From NCBI GenBank assembly GCA_040357565.1, contig JBDODJ010000012.1: a DNA stretch of 64,000 nucleotides, one strand, 5' to 3'. A program made the translations under genes and the position numbers. The notes beneath the pieces were generated by a model, which was not told the DNA's origin, did not search any database, and saw nothing but the letters and a program-made list of their open reading frames with translations. The DNA is from Cercozoa sp. M6MM (Eukaryota; Endomyxa: Ascetosporea). Shown here in pieces: positions 1 through 11,061 of the stretch (positions are counted from its first letter, which is position 1; every line of letters starts with the position of its first letter).

Positions 1-46
<46 letters not shown>

Positions 47-150
47 CCCACATACACACACACGCTCACGCGCAAAAGCACAGACGCAGACGCAGACACA
101 GACACAGACACAGATACAGACACAGGCACAGACACAGACACAGACACACA
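1..150. repeat. (CA)n and (ACAGAC)n simple repeats
   Basis: A CA dinucleotide tract opens the window and grades into imperfect ACAGAC/CAGACA hexamers up to about position 150. It lies just past the last visible exon of the minus-strand peptidase gene, so it is most likely part of an intron of that gene. Confidence 0.9.
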
Positions 151-170
151 CAAGCGTATCCTTGATGAAC

Positions 171-2840
171 TTACGGCGAGTCCATCTGCACACCGAGTCC
201 CGAGCGAAGGTCCATCATGCACGCGTGGCCGTACTTGCCTGTGGCACGCACGGCATGCGGTGCTTCAACCAAGACACAATGCGCGAAGTACCTTGACGCG
301 GGTGCAGGTCGAGGTAGAAGTAGCCCAGCGGTGTCTCCGTCTGCTTCACACCTCGAATAGACCGAATGCACAGGTATACTTGCACTCAAGAAAGAAAGAC
401 ACATACCGCATCACGCGCATCACTGACGGCGTAGTACTTGACCGAGGCCTTGCCGGCATCGTTCTCACCCAGCCACGTCACCGGTGCGTCGGCCACTGCA
501 CACACACACACACACGCACACACACACACACACATGCGAATTCAGTGAGTTTACTCAAAGAGGATGAGGGCTACCACAAGTGAAACGCAGTTGCAGCAGC
601 GACTGGTACAAGGAGAGCGTCGCGTCAATCACATGTTCCAGTGGGAAGTACTGTTTCACTTGCTCCTCATCTGTAAAACACAGAAGTCACTGGGACCGAC
701 AACAAATGTGATTTGACAGTCGTAAGGTACCCAGATTAAGTTCTTGTTCCTCCACCCGCGCGCAGTAAAAGCGCCAGTCGTGAGCGTGCACCTCAACCTC
801 CTCTGCCTGTAACGGAGGATCACGTCATCACGGCAGAGAAGAGACCCACCTACCGAAGCTGGACGCGGAGTGTTAACCCAAGCCTCCTGATCGCTGAACT
901 TGGCCTCCTACAGCAACGGAAATAAACATGAAAGGCAAAAGCGAGTGCATGACTGACCTTCAGCTTGAAGAGATCGCGCTGCAGCGGAGCATCCAGCTTG
1001 GACAGCACTTCGGCCTCAAACTCTGCCACGCGCTCCGGCGTCTGCGCCATCTCTGTCGACAGCACGACATGCGAGTGCGAGGGATAGCCTATACAAAAGT
1101 GATGCACACACGCACTCACAGCACAAGAAACCGCAGTCTGTACTGTACCCAGAAGGTCAGCAGCTTGTTTGCGCAACTGCACCACCTGGGTAAGAATCGG
1201 AAGGTTGCTCTCCTTGCAACTACAGGCAACAGACAGCACAGCACACAGCATATGTACATAGACCTGATAACACGCACAACGCGTACCGCGTTTGGAAGGC
1301 CTCCTCCACACGGCGACGCAAGTCAATGTTCCTGCACACCGCCAGAGTGAAACGCTCAGAAGAAAGATGCAAGACGATTGAGGGGATTACTTACTTGCAC
1401 TGTCGCATCAGCGGAAAGTAGACCGGGTAGTCACCCACCTTAAGAACCTTCTTGCCCTCCTTGTCTGGCAACTGTTGGACACCAAGGGAGGGGTGACACA
1501 CGTGTAACAACAAGCGAGGGAGGAGACAAGCACCGACTCCAGGAACTCGACCGGCATGCCGCGAAGCTCCGCGACGTCGCACAACAGCTGCGTTTCATCC
1601 TCGCTCAAGTTGCGCGAGAACTCAATCTCCTGCTCAGCACAGATAATAAGTCAAATTTAGCACAAACAGCAAGAAAGTAAAAACAAACAAAGTACGAGCT
1701 TGGAAATCTTCTGCAAAATCTCGCGAAGTTTCTCTCTGTTTTCGGCGCTCACGTTCTCGGCAAAACCTGTGCAAATTTGTTTGGAATCAGCAGCTTTCAC
1801 GTGAAACAAAAAGAAAGCTCGAGAAACGCACCATTGTCGCGGAACTTGTCAAACACCTTTTTCGCCGCGCGCTTTTGGGCTTCGGTGAGCGAGTCGCTGC
1901 AAAACAGTCAGACAGCAAGGGGGGGGGGTAAGTATCGATGCGCACTCATTTGAGTCGAAGTGACGCGCGCCAGCAAAAACGTCTTCACGCGTCCAGGCGG
2001 ACACTTCGTAATCGCCCCATTGTCTGTCATACAGTGACGTCGCAACACAACAGAAACCAATGTTAGAGGGTACTGCTCCATCTCCATGGCACAGTCACGC
2101 ATCGCCTTGTCCACGTGCACCTGCTCATGTGGTCATACGGCAAGAAGTAAGGTGAACACAGACAAGACGAACCATTTGAACGAAAGAGAACAAAGTAACA
2201 CGCGGTGCAACGAAGCTACACGGCTCGTCAGTTTGATCTCACATCATACGCGTCGCTCGTGTGTGTTTTTAAAGCCTAGATACCGCGCACATTCTTCGAA
2301 CTGGCCGATGGTGTCATCCCAAGTCGAACTCGCTACGGAGACACGAGCACAAGATCATCTCAACTTTGATGTAACAAAGCTCAGTACTGTTGTTGGCAAT
2401 GGAGTTGAAAAAGGCCTCGTGCGCCGCCTTCGTGTCGTTGAACAAGCCACGCAGCTCATCGACCTGAATTGAGACAGATCGAGCAAAGCAGAGACACAGA
2501 GGTGCTTGAACAAAAGTTGTTTACAGATCCAAAGTACCGACTCAGGCACACGCCAGTCAGTAGCGAAACTCGTTGCAACTGTCGAAGCTGTCGCTTCATC
2601 GACCCTAACACCACCACAAAGTCAAATCGCAACATTGCCAAGGACACAACAACGCCGAGAGTACCCGTTGTCGATAAGGACAGCCGTGTGTCGAGCAGCA
2701 CTTGCAATGCGGTCGAAATCGCCGGGCGAAAGTTTCTCCAAGTCACTTTCGCTGGCGACCGCTGGATTGATAGCAGTTGCGGCGCGCAAAAAATTAGGAA
2801 CCTTTCGCAAAGTTCTTGCGGCTTGAAGCTGGTACGACAT
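171..2840 (-). CDS. Thimet oligopeptidase-like M3 metallopeptidase, 5' part
   Basis: A multi-exon gene for a zinc-dependent M3-family oligopeptidase, which cleaves short peptides, usually in the cytosol or mitochondria. The proposed start is the ATG at 2840. Translated exons in order match the thimet oligopeptidase/neurolysin helical domain: SSTWDDTIGQFEECARYL (about 2335-2270), DKAMRDCAMEMEQY (about 2110), RNLSEDETQLLCDVAELRG (about 1615-1560), KVLKVGDYPVYFPLMRQCK (about 1450-1391), MAQTPERVAEFEAEVLSKL (about 1050), HAHDWRFYCARVEEQELNL (about 805-740), DEEQVKQYFPLEHVIDATL (about 670-600), and ETPLGYFYLDLHPRQ joined by a 51-base intron to GKYGHACMMDLRSG (about 345-171). The catalytic HEXXH exon is not in the window; it must lie beyond the left edge. 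About 270 bases separate the start from the next plus-strand gene. The family is clear, but the subfamily (TOP, neurolysin or mitochondrial type) is not resolved. Confidence 0.9.
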
Positions 2841-3111
2841 CTTTGGTGTGTTCTAACTGTGTCAAGCACACGCACACGCACTCCTGTACTACTGTTTGTG
2901 CAGTCAGATATCCGACTTATCAAGGAATTTATTTCTCGAAAAAGCTGTTTTGTGGGATTTTCGCGAGACCCGAAGCAGGCACAGATGCGTATCCGTTTTA
3001 TAGCGCGATACTTCGTCCCAAAACGCACAGGCATATCCTGTTTGAAACGAAACGATACAACGTCGCAGACACGCGCACTAGGAAGCTTGCGTCAACGAGA
3101 CTGAGAGCAGG

Positions 3112-4650
3112 GATGGCTGACAAGAGTCGACTGTTTCAAGGGAATTTTGACTTTGCAATGTCGGAGCGCTCCACTGCGAGCACCGCCGCTCGCAGAAGCT
3201 TTTCGGTAAATACTCGCAAGGGTCATTCCTCTAATGGTCGTTTTTACCGAAAATATCCAGAAGGAAGCCAAGCGCGAAACAGAACGCTCGACTGAGGAAG
3301 TACCCGAGGACTTCGTGCCGCTTGATTTGCGAGCGAAAGGAATAACCATCAAGACTTGGCTCGTACTTTTTCTGCATACTAAAGGAGGTTGCGATGATGC
3401 TGTTTGTGCTGGCAGAGAAAAGCCGAGTTGCAGGATGATTCTTTGCTGGGATTGACTTTCTTTGGCAAGCAGTATAAACAACTCCATGGGGTATCGATAA
3501 TCGTTGGATTCGGGCAGTTTTTTGTGTTTAATTTCTGTCGCGTACCGCAGCAACCAGCTCACGGCAAACCTGGCGTTCCTGGCAAGCCTGACGTGGTCTA
3601 CCTCGATCGCGATGTTCCTCTGGAGCTGTAAACTGAACATTGCGTTCCTGTATTTACGAGACGCATTATCTCATATCGGACAAATGTAGACTCGAAGAGC
3701 TGCTTTGTGAAGAAAACAAACAACGAATGTTCATGGTGCCTCTCTCTCTCCCCCCATACCAATCTTTAAACCTCGCGCACTCTCAGCTTGGGAGAGAAAC
3801 GAAGCAACGCACTATGGAGCAACTCGAAGACACTGAAGCTCAAGATATGGCAGAGAAAGCACAAACTGAAACGGTATTGCTTCGATTGAGCGTACGCGTT
3901 TACGAAAGGTACGGACCAGGCACGTTGAGTGACCATGTCAAGTACCTGCTTGACGAGGCTCCATTCGCTAGTATTTTGCCCTCTATGTTTCAGAGATGTG
4001 TACCATGTTATTCATTTTGCTTATAGACAAGGTTCGAGTCGTTCTGCATGCAGCCTCGTTGCACTGGCAACCGGCGCTTCTCAAAGTCAACGGGTACTCC
4101 TTAAGAAACCCGGATTGGAGTCTACTTGAATGCAGCTGCTTTGATAATTGATTTCTGTAGCGCTCGGCTCCTGTCGGCGCTCGTGCGTACCGCGAGTGCT
4201 GCGATAGTACGCTGGCTGTTTACTTTTACACTGCTGGATGGTTAAACTACACGCCAGTAGGTGTCGGAATTCGCGACGCGAGAGTCCGCCGCAGACCGGA
4301 ACAGCATCTCTGTACCTTTATGCACTTCACTTCTAAGTCTTGTCGTTAAGTCTAACTGCCGTTATTGCTTTTGATGACAGGTAAATCTGGAGGGCGCTTC
4401 GGTGGAATCGCTTATCAAAGCGGTCAAGAAGGTCTCGCCGATGGTGCGACTGCACTTTAATTTATAATTACCACTTTTTATAAGACTCAATGTCGGTGTA
4501 GTGGGACACCTCGTTCGCATCGCTGGTTCAAGACGACTTGCGTGATCGGTTTGCGCTGTACGCGCGCAGTGTTTCTGGTAAGCTTCTGTATCGTACCCGG
4601 TATCTCTATTTTTAATTTGCGTATGTTTGATGCAGCCGAATGGGTCTTGC
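3112..4650 (+). CDS. Unrecognised multi-exon gene
   Basis: I do not recognise this gene. A plausible first exon starts at ATG 3112 (MADKSRLFQGNFDFAMSER) and splices over an intron of about 55 bases (near 3209-3263) to KEAKRETERSTEEVPEDF. Later stretches with coding character and fitting GT-AG borders are MEQLEDTEAQDMAEKAQTET (about 3814-3870), KVRVVLHAASLHWQPALLKV (about 4028-4086), NLEGASVESLIKAVKKVSPM (about 4383-4442) and WDTSFASLVQDDLRDRF (about 4503-4553). Exon order and phase are incomplete, and some stretches may belong to two genes. An uninterrupted minus-strand frame also spans 3092-3640, so the strand is not proven. The gene is head-to-head with the M3 peptidase gene. No domain or targeting signal is evident. 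Confidence 0.35.
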
Positions 4651-4869
4651 CTACATCCAGAAGTTGCCCGGTACAGTTCTCTGTTGTAACGAATGGGTTA
4701 TATCTGTACCACAGTATGTTTACTGCGTTCCAGTCGTGCGGTCGTCGGGGAAAACCAGCAGAAAGCGGAGTTTGTCAGTTGTATTATCTCCTCAGTATAC
4801 CGATACACTCAAGAACTGAGCGTACTAGTTGCTACAATATAGTTGCGGCGGAAGCTGGCTGACAGTTCG

Positions 4870-5236
4870 TACGGTGACCGCGCAGTTCTGACCGAACGTG
4901 GTTAACAGGAATTGAGTGACGGGAACCGAACTCAGGTCGGGTACGGCCACGGTACGATAGGGTAGTTCGGTTACTTAGTTAGTTCAGTCTACTATGAAAC
5001 CAACTATGTAGCTTCTTTGTGCGTGCGATGGCCCCGTAATCCACCGCGCCCGCATAGGGTGGGGCCATCCAACTCCCTTTCGACAATGTACGATACGTAC
5101 CGTATTACATCCCGTCCGGCCGTACGGCAGTAGTACACTAGCGTAGTAATCGAATTATCGTCGCGCATCGCGTAAGACGAGAACCGAACGTCACGGCACC
5201 GTACGACTTTGGCGCGAATCCACGGCTGTTCACATC
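4870..5236. other. Intergenic stretch
   Basis: Between the unrecognised plus-strand gene and the 3' end of the SIR2-macro gene. It holds copy A of a dispersed repeat (about 4975-5095). I see no coding exon, RNA gene or other recognisable element in the rest. Confidence 0.5.
4975..5095 (+). repeat. Dispersed repeat, copy A
   Basis: One of three related copies in the window. It starts with AGTCTACTATGAAACCAACT and contains a GC-rich core of the type CCACCGCGCCCGCATAGGGT followed by a sequence like CCATCCAACTCCCTTT. The same two blocks, in the same order, occur at about 15186-15312 (+) and about 50165-50315 (-). It has no coding potential. It could be a MITE- or SINE-like element; I see no clear terminal repeats. 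Confidence 0.7.
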
Positions 5237-8118
5237 CCCGTGAGTTGTCGAATCTTCCGAATACTCTCACGCAGCTTGCGCTTCGCGGGTCCTTCTTCTG
5301 GCTCTGCTTCCTCTGTTCTGGTACGTGTTTCCGACACGCGCAATACTGCAAGGGCCTGTGAACAAGCAATAGACATGCACTTCAAACAGCGAGTGCATTG
5401 AAATCATACCGCTTCGCGATCGCGCTTAAAGTACAAGTCGCGTAGCTCGGAAAAGCGCAGATCGTCCTGTCACAAATCACACATAAGCCAGATAGTCACA
5501 AAAAGTGTGTCGATAAGAACAACGAACCTGACTGTTCGCTGCCATTCCCAGACGACGGATCTGCGGCAATCCAAGCATATTGATATCCACCACAAAAAAC
5601 ACACATGTACACAGGGTTCACACCAGTCGCACAAAGCGTGCATTGCACATGAGCGAGCTGCGCGACTTGCGGAGTTGCTCCACAAACGCAGTCAGTTGCA
5701 TCACCTTCACAACGTGAGCACAAATGACAGCACACAATGAAAGAAGAGCTGGCTGTACAAGCTTGCGGTCATGCGGAGCAAGCGCCGACACGAAACGGGC
5801 ATCGACAATGTGCGCACTTCATGTCCATCCATGCAAAAAGCACACAATGCATCCGTGCAATCCTGACTTACGTCCAGCGTCGTTGTGCTTGCATCTCGTC
5901 GACCAACAACGCAACCTGCCGCGGCGTGGCGCAGCTCTTCCCGAGTGCAGAAAAACGTCAATATAGGGTCATTGCACAGACACAGTTTTGAATAAACCAA
6001 GAAGCGAGCTGTCGACTGAAACGTGGCCTCAACTGCAGCAAGGGCAATGATGCACAGAACTTAATAAAAATGCAAAGTGCACCAATGGCATGTGGGCGTT
6101 GTGTGACCACGGTGGCACGTACGTCTTGTCCTTAATTTACACCAATGCAATCAGTGTAGCACCCTGAACACGTGATTCCTACGTTTTGTGCGTCCAAATG
6201 TGCGCGACAGATTCGCAGCCGTTTCCAACGCGTTCTGAGAGTGAGATCGCACACAGAATCGAAGGACACATGCCTGTGCTAGAATAACAAGGGATACCAA
6301 CAGATGCTTGTCCACCGCGTCATCACCGAGGAAGAGCAGATGTTTGGTCACGAGTGCCTGATGAATGGTAACCTCATCCGATCTCTGAGTCTTTCGCGGT
6401 CGTAAGTTGTACCTGCTGCAGTAGTACTGAGTGATCGCCACGCCGCACACCACCAAAGAACACTGCATAGAGTTCACACATATACATACGCATAAGAGCA
6501 AAAACTTGACGCAACACAATGAACTTACGAGCACGCGGATGCGCAGTGGTCCCGTTTAATTTAAACTGCACAACAATACCAGGCATACGAGGAAGACACT
6601 CAAACATCGAGGAAATAGTACGATGTGTCGCTTTCGTTGCGTCTCTTTCTCAGATGAATTCGATTCGGGCGGTGTTTCAAAGGGCGACCACACGTGCACG
6701 GGAACACCAACGCTGTGACATGCGCACTCGAAACTGTCGGCCACTCTACATGAACCTCAGGGATTACACGTATCCACAACAAAGAAAGCGCACGTGTGGT
6801 ACCGAAGGTCAAGGACATCAACGTGAGCAGGCGTGTTGCTCAGCAGGTTGTCGATCAAGGACAAACAACCGTCTCCTCGCAACCGTCGCAAAATTCGATG
6901 CATGGTTTCGTCTTTCGACTTTTGACGGAGCAGCACTAACACATGCATACGTACATATATATAGAATGATACATATGTGAAAATGGCGCGTACCAGGTGC
7001 GGTGCGTGTACTAAAGGTGTGAGTGACCACCTGGCCAGACCCGTATCTATGCTCGTGTTTCAACAGTACACGCGGTTGGTCGCTGGTCGAGCTCTCTAGG
7101 GGGAGATGAACAAACCAATGAAGAATGACACAAGCATACCGGAGCAAGGGATGAGCACCACTGTCAGTGTCGCAACGACGCTGCTGCTGCAGATCGGCGT
7201 GGATGGCAAAGTACGAGCGAAGCAGGTCCTGCCGCACCGAGCGCGGCGAGGCATCAAAGTCGCGCAATGCCGCCGCGTTGAGTCCAAGTGCCTGAGTGTG
7301 CGTGTGGAGTACCACACGTCGACACCTTTCACAGACAAGACACCGCATACCTCACGTGCAAGCGATGAAAGCGCTCGGTCCAGTTCGCCTGCAGCACAAG
7401 GGCTAGCATCGGAGAGCATATATGCACGTGCAGTCAGGTACCTCGTTCGCCCAGTGCCAGCGTCAGTTGTTCCTTCTCCATCTGACAAGAAGGGACATGT
7501 CATACAACATAACACTACAGGCAGACACATACCAGCATGGCGAGTGCCTCTGCATAGGACGAAAGATGCTGCGTCGCCGTGCCGACAGGCGGTACCTGGA
7601 AACCCAAAGTATGCATCTGGGGGTCAATCTTCAGATATACACTAGCTGTACCTGGTACTGTGAGTGTTCGTACTCTGGCGCGCCGTCATGAGTGGCCGCC
7701 TATACAAGTACACGAACCCGGTTAAAAACAGGTGCATTGCAACAGACAAAAAGTGGTACAGGTTCTCGTCTCGCCAGCTCAGCACGTGCGACCTGTGTAC
7801 AAAACATAGGGTAAATTGGCACACAAGCACACGCGCGCGCATCAGTACCTGCATGAAGGACAGTTGCTGAGGGTCGTGAGCGACCTATGGAAAACAAAGT
7901 CGGTATAAAACACAAGGTATAAAGGAATTAACGGAGTGAGATACTAGAACAACGTCGTAGCCGAACTGATGTGCTGCCTCGTGAGCCATTTTAACCAGGT
8001 GGCGGATCCTACATACGGTGGAATATCAACAACACAGAAACAACAAACCAGAGCGCATGCTACAATGTGCCACTGCTGTGTCGCAGTCCTGCCCACCCCT
8101 GGTGAACACACAAAGCAT

Positions 8119-8175
<57 letters not shown>

Positions 8176-9537
8176 AGATGTGTCAAAAACATGTACCGTG
8201 CCCAGGACAGGCAGGGCCACCAGCGGTCGCTCGCGTTGTAGCCGCCACTTCAGTCGTCTCTCCTGTCAGTGCACTCATAAGATAGATAAGATGATCGGTG
8301 CAGTCTCAGCGCACACAGAGAAAACGTACAGGACGGCGCAGGTCCAATGCGACCATGTGGAAGTACTGCCTGATTCCGTCGAGTGACTGTGTACACAAGC
8401 ACAAAACATATATACATACGTATATATACATATACGTATATGGCAGGATACAAGGAAGACAGCATCGACGTCGTTGCTGTGGCGCTCAATGCCGCGACAC
8501 GAGCGCGGGTAGGCCTCTTGATCAAGGTGCTGTACAGACACATGCATGTGTGTAACTAGAGGAGAACGACTTCTCACCTGGTGCCTGCGACGAGCCTGTG
8601 CGTCTCGTGCGTATCGAATGGTTTCCTGGTCCAGGTGCGTGTTGATCAGGTATAATGACGGCCAGTGGTCACGCCATGCGCTGCATCGGTTTCCCGTCAT
8701 CAGTCAGTTGATGCACAGCAGCCATCATTTAAAAAAACGCAGTATAGCATGGTACGGGTGCTCAAAGACACGTGCGACTCGTTTCGCGTGGTGCCAGCGC
8801 CGTTTGAAACACTGCTCAAGCACAGCGCAGCCCACAGGATCAAAAGCTTCACATCACACAAGTGGTACACAAGCGGTGGATATGAGAGCGCTACATCGTG
8901 CAGTTTGCACCAGCCACCGACGGATTCGAGAGCGTCCACGCGAGGTGCCACCTCCTGTAGAACAAGGGTAGTAACAAAGATACGAGGTATGCGAGTCGTA
9001 CATCTTGCAGGACAATGCCGCCTATGGACTCGGCCTGTGACAGTTGCATGGCATGTATGAGCACACAGAAGGTACGTGTATGGATACAGTAATTTACCAT
9101 CTCATCATGCAGCCAGTGAGTGGCGAGCAGGAACTTGACGCTCTTCCTGTCTTGCTGCAGGTGTTTCTCTGCCTGTCGGTTCGGTGTGATGGCACTGGGA
9201 TCTGTCTGTGTCTGTATCTGCGTCTGATCGGTGGCAGCGCCATCGTCGACAGCACCTGTGCCAATGTTGCGACGCTCGCGTCGTCGCTCTCGGCGCTGTT
9301 GCCGTCGCTCTCGTCGCTCTCGTCGCAACTGTCGCTTGCGTGACTCCTTGTTCAGTCCATGCCTCTTCTTGTGCTGCTTCTTGTTTGTCTTGTCCCTCTT
9401 GGTCTTCTTGTCCTTCTGGCGGCTGCGACGGCGCTGGTCTGTCTTGCCGCTCAACGAGTCACGCCTGTCGCGGAATCGTTTCTGGTGCATATATTTCGCC
9501 TTCTTGGCAGCACTCTGCATCTGCTCAGAGAGCACGT

Positions 9538-9579
<42 letters not shown>

Positions 9580-9679
9580 NNNNNNNNNNNNNNNNNNNNN
9601 NNNNNNNNNNNNNNNNNNNNNNNNNNNNNNNNNNNNNNNNNNNNNNNNNNNNNNNNNNNNNNNNNNNNNNNNNNNNNNN

Positions 9680-9722
<43 letters not shown>

Positions 9723-10946
9723 ATTGAACTGGAGTGTGCTGTACCGTGGCTTGGTGCATCACAGTCGCCGAGGCGCACCACTGCCAAGTACACCGGAAAT
9801 ACTCGGTCCACACGAGTGCAAGCAACAACACATACGGCATCGCAGTCGAGTCGACGAATGTCGCCTTGCACAATGAACACATGACCACCCGAGCCATGTC
9901 CGAAATGAGGCCACGACTCTTCTTCAACGATGTCACTCCAGCCCGAGTCGCTGCTGTGACTGCTGCTGCTGCCGCCGCTGCTGCTGCTGCTGTCACTACT
10001 GATTGACGAGTCACTGTCAGAGCCAGAGTCATCAAGCTGATTGTCTTGCTGCTGCTGCTGCTGCTGCTGCTGTTGTTGTTGCTGCTGTCGTTGTTGCTGC
10101 TGTCGTTGTTGCTGCTTCTGGTCGTTTGTGACGTCAGCCACGTTGTTGTTGTCGCCATCATCGTCGTCCTTACAACTGGCATCGTCAGTACCGGCGGCAG
10201 TGTCATTGTTTAGTGTGTTGAGCACCAGCGAACCTGTCGGTGTGCCTGAGGCAGAAGCAGCAATAGACGACTGATCACACTATTGCAAAAAAGGCTCTAC
10301 CCATGCAGTCCTTGGGCGCGGCGTGCATCGACTCCGGAACGGCTTCCGACAACACGTCGTACAAGGTCGACTAATGTCATAGAAAACCTAGAAATCACTC
10401 AGGAGAATACAAACATGGTACACTGCGCAGCTCTGCCGGCACAGAGGACAGGAAATCACCGAGTCTGCCCAACCAACAAGCAGAGGGTGTGAAACAAGAG
10501 CGAATATCTGCAGGTGACAAGAATGGACGCACCTCTCAAACAGTTCGGCGTCTTCGCGGTACAGTTCTACTTGCAGCAAGTCCTGCCAGAAAAACAAAAC
10601 AAAGCAAATGCGCAACCCGAGAAAATGCAGCAAAGAAGAGTGCACCAGGAAGCGTTCGAGCCAGTGTGCGCCATTGGCAAAATTCCACTGCTCCTCCGGC
10701 ATTGACACGATGCGTAATGCTATGCATACATACACAAGTGCATGGGCACACTTAGGTAGGGAAGTAATCACACAGAAAGTAGGGTACAGTGCTGCGAGTT
10801 GCGACTCCATTCGGCAGCTACAAACATCATATCCACACTGTACGACAGTGATACAGATACACCGCGAGGGAAAGGAACCCATGTCTTGTCCTTGTGCTTG
10901 TGTTAGTGCCAAGACTGTCGTGGTGTTCTTGGAACTGGACACACAC

Positions 10947-11000
<54 letters not shown>

Positions 11001-11010
11001 NNNNNNNNNN

Positions 11011-11061
<51 letters not shown>

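Noticed and set aside
3092-3640. Uninterrupted 182-codon minus-strand reading frame
   Set aside because: No family signal, and the plus strand shows a better start and intron borders in the same place. Kept only as a caveat on strand.
9500-9730. Apparent long frames of alternating His-Thr or Val-Cys across (CA)n tracts and Ns
   Set aside because: Dinucleotide repeats are open in every frame; these are introns, not proteins. The same applies to the other CA/TG tracts.
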